64,000 nt of DNA from Minisyncoccota bacterium (GCA_021734905.1 JAIPIB010000001.1:62001-126000), one strand, 5' to 3'. Shown: positions 51,662 to 61,231, counted from the stretch's first letter. The notes: a model not told the origin generated them from the letters alone. Translations and numbers: made by a program.

Positions 51662-52642
51662 ATGTTAGAACGTGATTTAGTTGAAGAAAGAATTAAACAG
51701 ACTATTGCTGCGGAAGTTGCAGCTGTCTCCAACTTGTCTGAGGGCATTGATGATAATTTTTATCGTGCAGTTGCATTAATTGCTGATCGAGGTGGAAAGA
51801 TACTCATCACCGGGGTTGGGAAATCAGGGTATATTGCTATGAAGATGGTCGCGACTCTTATTAGTCTTGGTCATGAATCGGTATTTTTAAATCCGCTTGA
51901 TGCTTTACATGGAGATTCTGGGATGGTCAAGGATGACGATGTGTTGGTCGTCTTTTCTTTTTCTGGTGGATCACCTGAGTTGGTGAGGATCGTTGAGCAC
52001 CTTAAGAAACATTTTTCTATTGGTGTCGTGACAATTACTGGGAATTGTAATTCTATGCTTTCAAAATTGTCTGATGAAGCGATCACTTTTTCGGTGGAAG
52101 AAGAAGGGTGTCCTTTAGGTCTTGCACCTATGGCAAGTACGACAGCATCACTCGTAATTGCTGACAGTATTGCTGCAGCATTGACGTCACCTGACACTTT
52201 TAGGCAAGAACATTTTGCTATGTTCCATCCTGCAGGAAGTCTCGGGCTTTCATTAAAAAAAGTCAAAGAAATCATGCGCGGAGGCGACGAATTACCAAAG
52301 GTATCGATGTATATTAGTTTTGAGGAAGTGCTTGAAGCAATAACTTCGCAACGGCTCGCGCAGATTGTCGGTGTTGTAGACGAGGAAGGGTATTTGGTTG
52401 GAGCACTCGGTGATGGAGATATAAGAAAAATGCTTATTAAACATGGAGACCTTCGGGGGAAACAGATTAATATCTTCATGAATCAATCACCTAAAACAAT
52501 CAATGAAGATGATAGTCTGCAGGTCGCACTTCAAACAATGAAAGAACATAAAATTAACAATCTTTTTGTGACTGATAGCAACAATGTCTATATTGGGTTT
52601 ATTCATCTGCATGACATTGTTGGTGATTATGCAACGTCTTGA
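51662..52642 (+). CDS. kdsD: Arabinose-5-phosphate isomerase (KpsF/GutQ/KdsD family)
   Basis: The 326-residue enzyme converts ribulose 5-phosphate to arabinose 5-phosphate, the first step to Kdo. The SIS domain has ILITGVGKSGYIAMKMVATLISLGHESVF, LDALHGDSGMV, VFSFSGGSPELVRIVEHLK and CPLGLAPMASTTASL. FAMFHPAGSLG precedes two CBS domains (about 200-325) with LVGALGDGDIRKML and VYIGFIHLHDIV. ATG 51662 is preferred over the TTG at 51644. Together with kdsB at 54215 it shows that the polymer probably contains Kdo or a close relative; kdsA and the phosphatase are not in this window. Confidence 0.9.
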   Translation: MLERDLVEERIKQTIAAEVAAVSNLSEGIDDNFYRAVALIADRGGKILITGVGKSGYIAMKMVATLISLGHESVFLNPLDALHGDSGMVKDDDVLVVFSFSGGSPELVRIVEHLKKHFSIGVVTITGNCNSMLSKLSDEAITFSVEEEGCPLGLAPMASTTASLVIADSIAAALTSPDTFRQEHFAMFHPAGSLGLSLKKVKEIMRGGDELPKVSMYISFEEVLEAITSQRLAQIVGVVDEEGYLVGALGDGDIRKMLIKHGDLRGKQINIFMNQSPKTINEDDSLQVALQTMKEHKINNLFVTDSNNVYIGFIHLHDIVGDYATS

Positions 52643-52675
52643 TTTTTTTACAGAAAAGTTTTTCCATCAAGTTAA

Positions 52676-54181
52676 ATGAATTCTATGGAGCCTAATAAAC
52701 ATTATGCAATTGATCTTCTTACTCGGATTAATGCATTGCAACATAACGGAAAAGATATTTCCTTAGCCTTTATCGAAGGCAAGTATTCACGATGGGCATT
52801 TCAGCAGTTTTTCCTCCTGAGTCAGATTGAGGAATTCAGTAAGACAAAAGATTTTTCAAATTATATTAAGAGACGAAAGCCACGATATGGGACCATTAGT
52901 ATTTTTTTTGTCATCCTTTTCGAAGTTGTGACTGTGTTTTTTACGATACTACAAATTATGTACGTTCGTATTCATCGTCCAAGAGTAATAACATTTTCAT
53001 CGGATTTTTTAGATGCTTCGACCCATCTTAATCCACGATTGCGAAATATTTATTCATATTTTCATGCTAAAAATATATCTTACGTTGAAATTCTCCATGT
53101 TACGACAGTGCGAAATTTTCTTATAAATATATGGAAACGAGGAGGATTAAGTATTTATCTTGAAGCATTTAACACAGTATCACGTGCATGGACTTTTGTG
53201 AGTCGAAAAACTAATGCTGATGACTTTGTTAAGGAGCTTGATTTACAGAACATTCATGAAGATGAGCGTAAATTTGTCGAGTACCTTATTGCTGAGGCTG
53301 TTGAAAAAATTCAAGTCGCTAAAATAAATTCCGTCATTATTCAAGCCTTTTTACGTTTCAGTGGTGTGCGGGAATATGTATCTGCAGATGATTTCCGATA
53401 TATACCTGAGTTGCTCCTTGCTTGTGAAAGGGAACATATACCATCGTATGTATTTCAACACTCAAATTTTGGATATCTGACTGGAATGTATTTATTACCA
53501 CCACAGATATATATTTTTCCTTTAATTTTCTTTACGTGGAATGCTTACTGGAAGAGAAGAATTAAAGAAATAAGTCCATTTTTTTCAGAGTATGGGTCTC
53601 GTATTGAAATCGGAGGACGTTCATTTACACCAGCGCAACCCGTACAGGTCATTCGTAAGAAGTTGGACAGCACAAGAGATAGCATTTCAGTACTAATTCC
53701 ATATGAAGTTTCTGTGAGCAGGGATCAAATTATTCCATACACTAGCCAACTTCTTGGCGACTCACGAATCAGAATATTTTTTGTTCTAAGAGGAACCATT
53801 GATCAGATTGATTATGGAATGCAACTGGATAAATACTTTACTTCTGAACATCAAAAGAGCCCACAACTGGTTGTCGTGGAACCATCTGGACGGCAAGGAG
53901 CCGTCGAAAATTGTAATGTCATTGCAGGCGTGTATTCTGGTTTCCTTGATGAGTCGATTGAGACAGGTGTGCCAATTTGTGTATTCATGACTGATTTTCT
54001 CACGGTAAATAGGCTCGATGAAGACAATCTTGCGTCCACTATTGACTATGTTCAGGGGAATATCTATGATCAGCTACGCAGTGCTTGTATGACACCAGAC
54101 CATATTTTGTCTGAGAGAAGAGAGAGAGTTCATTCGGGCACTGTAGATATTCGTAAGACACTGCAGAGGATATTGGAATAA
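52676..54181 (+). CDS. Putative GT-B glycosyltransferase, possibly Kdo transferase
   Basis: I do not recognise the family of this 501-residue protein. A hydrophobic helix is found at about 80-100 (ISIFFVILFEVVTVFFTILQIMYV). A region from about 225 (VIIQAFLRFSGVREYV, LLACEREHIPSYVFQHSNFGYLTG) and a later Rossmann-like half (ISVLIPYEVSVSRDQII, RIFFVLRGTIDQIDY, NVIAGVYSGFLDESIETGVPICVFM) have the look of a GT-B enzyme with a late donor loop ending in S-G-x5-E. It lies between the two Kdo-supply genes, so transfer of Kdo is a natural guess, but only from location. Confidence 0.5.
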   Translation: MNSMEPNKHYAIDLLTRINALQHNGKDISLAFIEGKYSRWAFQQFFLLSQIEEFSKTKDFSNYIKRRKPRYGTISIFFVILFEVVTVFFTILQIMYVRIHRPRVITFSSDFLDASTHLNPRLRNIYSYFHAKNISYVEILHVTTVRNFLINIWKRGGLSIYLEAFNTVSRAWTFVSRKTNADDFVKELDLQNIHEDERKFVEYLIAEAVEKIQVAKINSVIIQAFLRFSGVREYVSADDFRYIPELLLACEREHIPSYVFQHSNFGYLTGMYLLPPQIYIFPLIFFTWNAYWKRRIKEISPFFSEYGSRIEIGGRSFTPAQPVQVIRKKLDSTRDSISVLIPYEVSVSRDQIIPYTSQLLGDSRIRIFFVLRGTIDQIDYGMQLDKYFTSEHQKSPQLVVVEPSGRQGAVENCNVIAGVYSGFLDESIETGVPICVFMTDFLTVNRLDEDNLASTIDYVQGNIYDQLRSACMTPDHILSERRERVHSGTVDIRKTLQRILE

Positions 54182-54214
54182 GTCCATATGTTTGAAATAA
54201 ACTAAGAGATTAGT

Positions 54215-54970
54215 ATGAATATAAATAAAGATATAAAAGTACTCGGAGTAATATCAGCTCGAATTGGATCAACACGAGTATCGAGAAAGATGCTTAAGGA
54301 TGTCTATGGGAAGACGCTCATTTGCAGGGCGTATGAGAGGACTGTTCAGGCAAAAAAATTAGACGCACTTGTAATTGCAACAGATTCGGATGAAATTGAA
54401 GCTGAAGCAAAATCATTTGGAGCAAAGGTTATTCGGTCCATCAAGGAGCATGCGAATGGTACGGAACGCACAGCTGAAGCCGTAAAAATATTTGATGAAT
54501 TTCTTCCTGATACTGTGGTGACTGTTTGGGGTGATGAGCCAACCTACCCTGCCTCAGCAATTGATGATTGTATTGATTTGTTTCATACGGGTAAGTTTGA
54601 TGTCGTTATACCTTCATTCAAGATCCATAATCCAGCATCCATAGATGATCCAAGTGTGGGGAAGGTGGTTACCGATATTCATGGACGTATTTTGTATCTC
54701 TCTCGTTCTACTATTCCACATAATTATAAAGGTGCGAGTGTCGATTACTATCATGCGAGTGGTGCAATGATTATGCATCGAGACTTTTTTGATATTTATA
54801 GTTCACTTCCAAGAACAGGATTAGAGGCGATAGAAGATATTGAACAACTGAGAATTCTTGAGCAAGGATATTCGATTGGAACTATTAAAACCAATTTTTT
54901 GAATCAAGGGGTAAATACACCGGAAGATTATGAAGCCGTCGTTCAAATATATAAAGAACGAGAAGGGTAG
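54215..54970 (+). CDS. kdsB: CMP-Kdo synthetase (3-deoxy-manno-octulosonate cytidylyltransferase)
   Basis: The 251-residue enzyme activates Kdo with CTP. Motifs: LGVISARIGSTRVSRKMLKDVYGKTLICRAYER (nucleotide-binding loop with a shortened form of the usual RLPGK), LDALVIATDSDEI, HANGTERTAEAVKIF, VTVWGDEPTYPA (metal site, where Q-G-D is W-G-D), and GLEAIEDIEQLRILEQGY. The closest classes are KdsB and other CMP-acidic-sugar synthetases, so a related ketoacid (for example Kdo8N) is possible. It has the same strand and spacing as kdsD and the 52676 gene. Confidence 0.86.
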   Translation: MNINKDIKVLGVISARIGSTRVSRKMLKDVYGKTLICRAYERTVQAKKLDALVIATDSDEIEAEAKSFGAKVIRSIKEHANGTERTAEAVKIFDEFLPDTVVTVWGDEPTYPASAIDDCIDLFHTGKFDVVIPSFKIHNPASIDDPSVGKVVTDIHGRILYLSRSTIPHNYKGASVDYYHASGAMIMHRDFFDIYSSLPRTGLEAIEDIEQLRILEQGYSIGTIKTNFLNQGVNTPEDYEAVVQIYKEREG

Positions 54971-54987
54971 TGTTTTTTATATAAAAT

Positions 54988-56268
54988 TTATTTAGAATTA
55001 TCTTTTTCTGATCTTGAAAAGAGAATCATTTGTAGAATTATAGTCGCTCCTTTTGAAAGTAAAATAGATAGAATGGCGCCGAGAACTCCATAGTGGGGAA
55101 TAAGTATGACAAAGAAAAAGATTTTTAACCCAGAGTCAAATATTCTGATTGAATAAAGAGATTTTATTTTTTTTTGGATTTGAAGAGCGTTACCGTGAAG
55201 GATTCCAGCAGCAATAATGGGAAGAATGAGTATGTAGATTGATGCATACCATGAAGCCTCAACATATTGAGGAAACAGCAATGAATAGAGTGGTTTCGCT
55301 ATTATCCAGAAAAGTATAGTGATAACGAGCGTGACGATGACGTATGTTCGTGTGTGAGTTTTGATACTATGAGCAAGTTGCGCGTCATTTTTTGTACTAA
55401 GTCTTGGTATAACCATCGAATTAATTAATTTGTTGATACTTCGAATTTGATCAGGAATTCCAACTGAAAACGCATAAATAGCTAGTTGGTATGGTCCAAG
55501 GAATTGGAAAATAAGGATTTTGTCGATATATTCAGCTATAACACTAATGATGTTTCCAACACTGAGGTGCCTACTGAGTGCCTGCTCAGAGACGTCGACA
55601 CTATTTTTGTCAGGGTTATAAAATCGGAGAGTTCTTTTTTGAGCAAGATATTGATAAAGCGTCATCGAGCCATTGTAGGCAAGGAGTATCCAAAACACAC
55701 TTGTGGCATCAAAAAATATAATACATGCTATGGAAGACACTACGGTAATTGAACTGAGTACTTGATTTTTTGCGAGATTCTTAAAATCTTTTTTTCCGTT
55801 TAGAAACGAAGTGTGCAGTATGAAAATATTTTGCAGATATACAAAAGTGCTCATGAGTATGACTCCAAGTCCAAGAACATAATTATCGTTATAGATGTAG
55901 TATCCGCCAAAGAAAAGCGAGATTATTATTGCGGGAGTACCCCATAGAGCAGAGAGTTTTTTTTCGTATTCAAGCGACCCATCAAATCCCTTTGAAACTG
56001 ATTGCAGCACTGCGCTGGCAGCACCAGTAAGCGAAAAAGCACTTATTATTCCAGCAACAGCAAGGATGTATTTATATTGTCCATAGGTAGTTGAATCAAT
56101 ATAGTTCGCGAGAAGTACCGAAACAAGAAATCCACAAAGTGTACCAAAGGCATGACTACTACTAATTATAGTACCGTTTTTAAGTAAATAATGAATATCA
56201 ATATGAAATTTTTTTTGTATGATGTTGAGAAAAGATTCTAATTTCATGGTGTGTGTTGATTTTACCAC
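54988..56268 (-). CDS. Wzx-like oligosaccharide flippase
   Basis: The 426-residue protein has about twelve hydrophobic helices and the start HYLLKNGTIISSSHAFGTLCGFLVSVLLANYIDSTTYGQYKY, typical of the polysaccharide biosynthesis (MATE-like) flippases. It would move the finished lipid-linked repeat unit across the membrane. The ATG at 56247 (MKLESFLN) may be the true start. It is transcribed against its neighbours, and the polymerase (Wzy) is not obvious; one of the polytopic proteins at 56796 or 60107 could fill that place. Confidence 0.86.
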   Translation of the reverse strand: MVKSTHTMKLESFLNIIQKKFHIDIHYLLKNGTIISSSHAFGTLCGFLVSVLLANYIDSTTYGQYKYILAVAGIISAFSLTGAASAVLQSVSKGFDGSLEYEKKLSALWGTPAIIISLFFGGYYIYNDNYVLGLGVILMSTFVYLQNIFILHTSFLNGKKDFKNLAKNQVLSSITVVSSIACIIFFDATSVFWILLAYNGSMTLYQYLAQKRTLRFYNPDKNSVDVSEQALSRHLSVGNIISVIAEYIDKILIFQFLGPYQLAIYAFSVGIPDQIRSINKLINSMVIPRLSTKNDAQLAHSIKTHTRTYVIVTLVITILFWIIAKPLYSLLFPQYVEASWYASIYILILPIIAAGILHGNALQIQKKIKSLYSIRIFDSGLKIFFFVILIPHYGVLGAILSILLSKGATIILQMILFSRSEKDNSK

Positions 56269-56463
56269 TACCTAGTACATGAAGATGGTTGTGTGATATT
56301 TGTAACCACTATTGTAGGCTATAAGTTTAGCCTATTCGTGGCCTGTTTTTAGAGTATGAGAGTCAAGGCTCCAAATATGATACTATCCTTATGTACAATA
56401 TGTAGCATTCTTGGAACAACAAAATCAATACAAAATCTTACTCGAGTGAATTACTTCCAATGA

Positions 56464-56713
56464 TTTCGAGGCCTTGATTTGACCAATCTAATACAATACG
56501 GAGATTTTGCACTTGCTCACAATCTCCTTAGCATAACGGGTGACGTAACACCACAGCCATTTGTGTCGAAAGGTAACGAAACGAAATATCGAGCCTTTGA
56601 GTTCTAGTGATTGGTGAGTCGTTTAACTCACACATAATATTCACTTTGAGGAGACACGCACTGTTGATGGTCTGTATTCCTACATGTATGTAGGGGGGCA
56701 GTTTGCATTTTAA
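56464..56713 (+). pseudogene. Possible decayed gene fragments
   Basis: The 527-bp gap from 56269 to 56795 holds no intact gene. Two short open stretches look protein-like: 56464-56607 (LTNLIQYGDFALAHNLL...) ending in TAG, and 56627-56713 in another frame (FEETRTVDGLYSYMYVGGQFAF then TAA). Together they could be the end of a broken gene. A hairpin (TAGGCTA/TAGCCTA) is near 56315-56334. The rest of the gap shows nothing else to me. Confidence 0.3.
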
Positions 56714-56795
56714 ATGACCTAACTCTAAAATACAAAGTTGGATTACAGAACACTCAATCGCAGTCCTTGTAGGACTTGCTGTCGCTATTCTAGTA

Positions 56796-58484
56796 GTGTC
56801 TCCACATATTCGATCTTTTCTCATAATTGGTTCTGAAAATTTTGAAGGGGTATACCCAGCTTTTAATGATGATGAAATCACGTATCAAGCGAGAATCAAA
56901 GAAGCGGTGGAAGGAAATTTGAACATTGGGAATCCATACATTAAGGAGCATATGAGTGATCCGTTTATTATGCCACCAGTTGGTGAGTGGATAATTGCCA
57001 TCGGGGCATGGATAACGAATACATCAGTACCGTTTATGACGAGTGCAAGTGATTTTGTTTTTGGTTTTGTTGACTTTGTGCTTGTCTACGCACTTTTTCT
57101 TATGGTCACCAGAAAAAGAAAATGGGTGGCACTCTTTTATACAGTACTGTTTATTTCTTTCTCTCTTTCGACATTTGGTCGCCCAATAAGCCCGCAACTC
57201 AATTCCATTTTTTTATATTTGGGAATTATAGCTACTGCGCGCATTTATTTTCTTGATGGTGTATCAAAGAAGTCGTGGAACCGCACGGCCGGCCTTATTG
57301 CTGGTATTACCTGTTTTATCTCCCCGTATTTTTTCACCGCACTACTCGTATTTTATTTTGCACTTTTTTTACTGAAAGGAGTATTTGAAAAAAGTATTGA
57401 ACCACTTAAAAGAAACATTCCATCATTTCTGATAACATTTATACCATTTGCGTTACTCTATGCATTCTTTCAAATACGCGCTGCTGGAGATCCTTCGTAT
57501 AGTGAAACTGTGCTTCGGTATGGTCTTTTCCAGTCACATCTCCCAGGAAGTTATACAAACGTGGCCTTTGGTGTGCTTACATTGGGGGTAATTTTTATAG
57601 CATACAAATTTCTCACACAAAGAGCATTTATTTTTGGCCTAAGTGTTGTGAGTAGTATATGGATACTTAATTTACAAAACATTATTACGGGCAAATCACT
57701 TCAATTTTCAAGCCATTATCTATTTACCACGATTCTTTTTGTACTCATGGCGCTGGCAGTTATTCACGGGGCACTTCTCGAACAGAAAGGAAAAACTAGT
57801 AATAGGAAAACTATGGCTATTATAGGAATTATTTTTGTGGTATCGCTTGTTGCATATAATCAGCGAAATGAATTTATGCATATTGCCAATATGCCATACA
57901 CACGAGAGGAGCTCATCGAAGAGCAGAGGAAAATGAAAGTGTTTGAATGGCTGAATGAAAATACTGAGCCAAATTCTGTCGTGTATTCATTGGGAGATAA
58001 TTATGATTTTCTTATTCCGATCTACACTGAAAATAAGGTTTATTATAATTTTTATGCGGCGCTCTACCCAGCATCGAATACTGAAACGGAAGAGCGATGG
58101 CTTATACAGAACATGTTTGTACCGGAGATAGATTCGAACACGATACGAGATAGGCAGCGAGAATTTTGGGGTAATCGATTTATTGATGTCTACCAATCCG
58201 CCGAAAATAGAAAAAAAATTGTTGCCTTTTTGACACGAACAAAGTACGCTCCTTCAGAAATGATTGACGAAAGTTTCATCGACTATATGCATACAAGATG
58301 GGAAGGAATTAAAGAGCAACCACATGAGGAACTATTCGGACGCTATCAAATTGATTATATTCTTCTGAGTAAAGAATATTTGTATTTCAATGATACAAAG
58401 AAACGTCTTGATGAAACAAAGAATATTACTTTGCAGACCACTATGAATGGAGAATTAATTTATAGTGTTGTGGACCCACTGTAG
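56796..58484 (+). CDS. Polytopic membrane protein, GT39-like
   Basis: The 562-residue protein has FEGVYPAFNDDEITYQARIKEA, an outer loop with the D-E pair typical of GT39/PMT-like enzymes. About ten hydrophobic helices follow, then a soluble C-terminal domain with VFEWLNENTEPNSVVYSLGDN and a late IDYILLSKEY. GT39-like enzymes use polyprenyl-phosphate sugars, which the Dpm1-like protein at 61649 could make. The 5' end is odd: the frame is open from 56718 and encodes a good helix (ITEHSIAVLVGLAVAILVV), but no usual start codon occurs before the GTG at 56796, which would cut that helix away. The start may lie in damaged sequence. Confidence 0.72.
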   Translation: MSPHIRSFLIIGSENFEGVYPAFNDDEITYQARIKEAVEGNLNIGNPYIKEHMSDPFIMPPVGEWIIAIGAWITNTSVPFMTSASDFVFGFVDFVLVYALFLMVTRKRKWVALFYTVLFISFSLSTFGRPISPQLNSIFLYLGIIATARIYFLDGVSKKSWNRTAGLIAGITCFISPYFFTALLVFYFALFLLKGVFEKSIEPLKRNIPSFLITFIPFALLYAFFQIRAAGDPSYSETVLRYGLFQSHLPGSYTNVAFGVLTLGVIFIAYKFLTQRAFIFGLSVVSSIWILNLQNIITGKSLQFSSHYLFTTILFVLMALAVIHGALLEQKGKTSNRKTMAIIGIIFVVSLVAYNQRNEFMHIANMPYTREELIEEQRKMKVFEWLNENTEPNSVVYSLGDNYDFLIPIYTENKVYYNFYAALYPASNTETEERWLIQNMFVPEIDSNTIRDRQREFWGNRFIDVYQSAENRKKIVAFLTRTKYAPSEMIDESFIDYMHTRWEGIKEQPHEELFGRYQIDYILLSKEYLYFNDTKKRLDETKNITLQTTMNGELIYSVVDPL

Positions 58485-58560
58485 TCCGTTTAATTCTGTA
58501 TCTTTGAATGAATATGGTAAGTTATAGAAATTGCTGGAGACAACAAGAAATAAATAATTT

Positions 58561-59271
58561 ATGAAACGAATAACAATTTCTGGAGGTTTTGATCCGATAC
58601 ATCCTGGACACATTGCGATGATTGAGGATGCAAAGAAGTTTGGTGAGGTACACGTAATTGTAAACAGTGATGATTGGCTTATACGAAAGAAGGGTTTCTT
58701 TTTTCAACCGTGGACAGATCGTAAAAAAATCCTTGAAGCGTATACACCACATGTTTATGATGTCGATGATTCTGATGGTACTGTCTGTGAAGCACTTCGT
58801 CGTATTAGGCCAGACTATTTTGGAAATGGCGGTGATAGGGGAAAGACAAATACTCCAGAATTAAATGTGTGTGAGGAGCTCGGTATAGAGCCGGTTTTTG
58901 AACTTGGTGGAGGGAAATATTCTTCAAGCTCAGCATTGAATGCAAAACAGCGAGTGAGTACACGATGGGGTTGGTTTGACGTTATCCTTGATATGCACGC
59001 ACTGAAAGTAAAAATGCTTCATATTGAAGCAGGGAAATCATTATCGCTCCAAAAGCATGGTGACAGGAGTGAGTTCTTTTTTATGCCTACCGGAGAAGTG
59101 AGGGTAAATCTTCCTGGCGTATGGCATGTGCTTGAAGCACCAAGCGACCAAGACCTGGATGTTCTCGAGGTCCAAATGGGAATTTCGGCAGAGGAAGATA
59201 TTGATAAGATACATGAGACTCATGAGTCGTTTGACGTTGAAAAAGTAAAGAAAATACTTCTGAATAGATAG
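58561..59271 (+). CDS. Cytidylyltransferase-like enzyme fused to a cupin domain
   Basis: The 236-residue protein starts with a nucleotidyltransferase domain (about 1-130): ISGGFDPIHPGHIAMIEDAKKFG (with the H-x-G-H motif), VNSDDWLIRKKG and FGNGGDRGKTNTPE. RfaE/TagD relatives use this fold to activate heptose phosphate or glycerol phosphate. From about 140 a cupin-like domain follows (VKMLHIEAGKSLSLQKHGDRSEFFFMPTGEVRV). A cupin at the back of a sugar nucleotidyltransferase recalls the GMP/PMI pairing, but here the front domain is of another fold. Substrate unknown. Confidence 0.75.
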   Translation: MKRITISGGFDPIHPGHIAMIEDAKKFGEVHVIVNSDDWLIRKKGFFFQPWTDRKKILEAYTPHVYDVDDSDGTVCEALRRIRPDYFGNGGDRGKTNTPELNVCEELGIEPVFELGGGKYSSSSALNAKQRVSTRWGWFDVILDMHALKVKMLHIEAGKSLSLQKHGDRSEFFFMPTGEVRVNLPGVWHVLEAPSDQDLDVLEVQMGISAEEDIDKIHETHESFDVEKVKKILLNR

Positions 59272-59338
59272 CTATGAAAATTATTATACACAAGGGTGTT
59301 ATTATATGTTTTCAATAATATTTTTTTGACACATCATT

Positions 59339-60046
59339 ATGAGTAACACTACTAACGAAACATTTTCTTATACAGGAGGGGCAGCACTCGAAAACATGAA
59401 TGAAGCCGTTCGATACAATCAAGCGCTTCTCAATTTAATTTATCGAACTGACATAACCAAAACGTCTAGGATACTTGATTTTGGTGCAGGAATGGGCACG
59501 TTTTCAAAATTGCTTCGTGAAGAAGGCTATAAGGTTGACTGTCTTGAAGTTGACCCCACAGAGAGTGCTTATTTGCGCGGTGCAGGTTTTACTGTTTTTG
59601 AGAATCTACTCGAGGTTCCTGATGGTGTGTACGATAGCATTTACAGTCTTAACGTGCTTGAACATATAGAAGATCATGCTGGGGCTCTCTCTGAATTGCA
59701 GAAAAAATTGAAAGTTGGTGGCAGACTATTCTTGTATGTTCCTGCATTTCAATCTCTTTATTCCGAATTTGATGCCATGTTAGGTCATTTTCGTCGATAT
59801 AAATTATCTGATCTACAAACACTACTCGAAGCTAGCCACTTCAGTATTCTTGATATTCGTTATTATGATACGCTCGGCTTTCTTGCTGCATACATGTTTA
59901 AGTTACTTCGTTCAAAACCAGAGCAGGTTACGCGAAGAAAGATATGGATATTCGATCGACTCATCTTCCCATGTAACCGCATTTTTGATCCGTTATTTCG
60001 GAGGTGGTTTGGAAAAAATATCTTTGCATTGTGTATTAAAAAATAG
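59339..60046 (+). CDS. Class I SAM-dependent methyltransferase
   Basis: The 235-residue protein has SRILDFGAGMGTFSKLLREEGYKVDCLEVDP (SAM loop and acidic residue), DSIYSLNVLEHIEDHAGAL, LKVGGRLFLYVPAFQSLYSEFD and HFRRYKLSDLQTLL. The last motif with AFQ-LYS--D---GH-RRY is typical of methyltransferases found next to GT2/Dpm1-type genes. The target is unknown, probably a lipid-linked sugar or a polyprenyl product. Confidence 0.82.
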   Translation: MSNTTNETFSYTGGAALENMNEAVRYNQALLNLIYRTDITKTSRILDFGAGMGTFSKLLREEGYKVDCLEVDPTESAYLRGAGFTVFENLLEVPDGVYDSIYSLNVLEHIEDHAGALSELQKKLKVGGRLFLYVPAFQSLYSEFDAMLGHFRRYKLSDLQTLLEASHFSILDIRYYDTLGFLAAYMFKLLRSKPEQVTRRKIWIFDRLIFPCNRIFDPLFRRWFGKNIFALCIKK

Positions 60047-60106
60047 AGATTTCATACCATATGCATATTCATTAAATATGCTACAATCCCAGCAAATTTA
60101 ACTGAT

Positions 60107-61231
60107 ATGATAGATGCCTTGCGTCCATATGTATTCCTCGGTGTTGCAGTAATTGTTGCGACGTTAAGTTTTCTTGTGATTGGTCCATTTAATATGAATA
60201 TTGATGGAGATATCTATGTTGCACAGGTTGAACAATTCGAATCTGGACAAGTAACCAATGTGCCATACAATGTTGCGCAACGTGCGTTTAAGCCAGCGGT
60301 TGGTGTATTAGGAAGTTTGCTTGTACCATTTTTTACACCAACTGAAGCAATCCAATTCCTAAACCTCTTAATACTTTTCGCATTACCGTTTGTTGCATTC
60401 AAATTTTTCTGTGAGTGTGGTTTCACAGAGAAAGAAGCGACATGGGGAGCAGTCTGGCTTATGACCGGGTATCCTGTCTTGAAATATGGACTTGCGATTA
60501 GTACAGATATGGGAAGTTGGCTTTTCGCACTCGCAAGTGCATATTTTGTACTTAAAGGCTTACGCACGGATTCATATCGAACGATTCTTCTCGCGTCACT
60601 CCTTGGATTTATTGGAGGAACAATAAAAGAGCCTGGAGTTTTTGGGCTTTTCTTCGGAGCTATATACATCGCTTTTACATATGCACAACGACCAATACAA
60701 AAAACTATTACACTACTTTCGGTTCTAGCACTTCCAGCATTTATCTGTGAAACGATACTTTTTTCAGTACTCATATACGCCGGATTTCCAACATTTTTGG
60801 ATTGGTATAGTGTCGTCACCGTTGAAAAGTTTGCAGCAGAGCATTACCAGCTATTACAATTTGCTGGGGTCCTTGCTTCCACGTTTAGTATTCTGCTTGT
60901 GTATGCATTGATAGGATTTATTTCTGTTCTGTACAGACGTGTACGACTTTATGACACGACGCATGCATTTACAGCAGCAGTTCTTCTAACGTCGTTACCA
61001 ATATTACTTTGGAAAATATTTATTTCGCGAGTTCTTTTTATTCAGTTTATATTTTTTATACCGATGGCACTACTCGGAGTACGTACGCTCAACGAGTATG
61101 TTGGGAGCAGGAAGAGCGTATTAAAATTACAGACCGTTTTATACGTATTACCAATCATCTGCTCTGTGGGGCTTTTCTTGCTCGCTGGTCGAGGGTCACT
61201 CTTTGACCTATTCACTAGAATATTTGGGTAG
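60107..61231 (+). CDS. Polytopic membrane protein, GT39/GT87-like
   Basis: The 374-residue protein has about nine hydrophobic helices. An outer loop after the first helix, GPFNMNIDGDIYVAQVEQFESGQV, with a D-G-D, resembles the catalytic loop of polyprenyl-phosphate-sugar-dependent glycosyltransferases. It also has CGFTEKEATWGAVWLMTGYPVLKYG and GGTIKEPGVFGLF. Its 3' end overlaps the convergent gtrA-like gene by 24 bases. Function as a glycosyltransferase is likely but not proven. Confidence 0.65.
   Translation: MIDALRPYVFLGVAVIVATLSFLVIGPFNMNIDGDIYVAQVEQFESGQVTNVPYNVAQRAFKPAVGVLGSLLVPFFTPTEAIQFLNLLILFALPFVAFKFFCECGFTEKEATWGAVWLMTGYPVLKYGLAISTDMGSWLFALASAYFVLKGLRTDSYRTILLASLLGFIGGTIKEPGVFGLFFGAIYIAFTYAQRPIQKTITLLSVLALPAFICETILFSVLIYAGFPTFLDWYSVVTVEKFAAEHYQLLQFAGVLASTFSILLVYALIGFISVLYRRVRLYDTTHAFTAAVLLTSLPILLWKIFISRVLFIQFIFFIPMALLGVRTLNEYVGSRKSVLKLQTVLYVLPIICSVGLFLLAGRGSLFDLFTRIFG

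Noticed and set aside
51871..52479. A 202-residue minus-strand ORF
   Set aside because: Shadow of the KpsF/KdsD gene; serine-rich composition typical of antisense frames.
56528..56881. A 117-residue minus-strand ORF in the 56.3-56.8 kb gap
   Set aside because: It overlaps the start of the plus-strand membrane protein, has no recognisable motif and no start signals. The plus-strand fragments look more protein-like, though this is not certain.
60214..60819. A 201-residue minus-strand ORF
   Set aside because: Antisense to the polytopic membrane protein at 60107, with no domain features.
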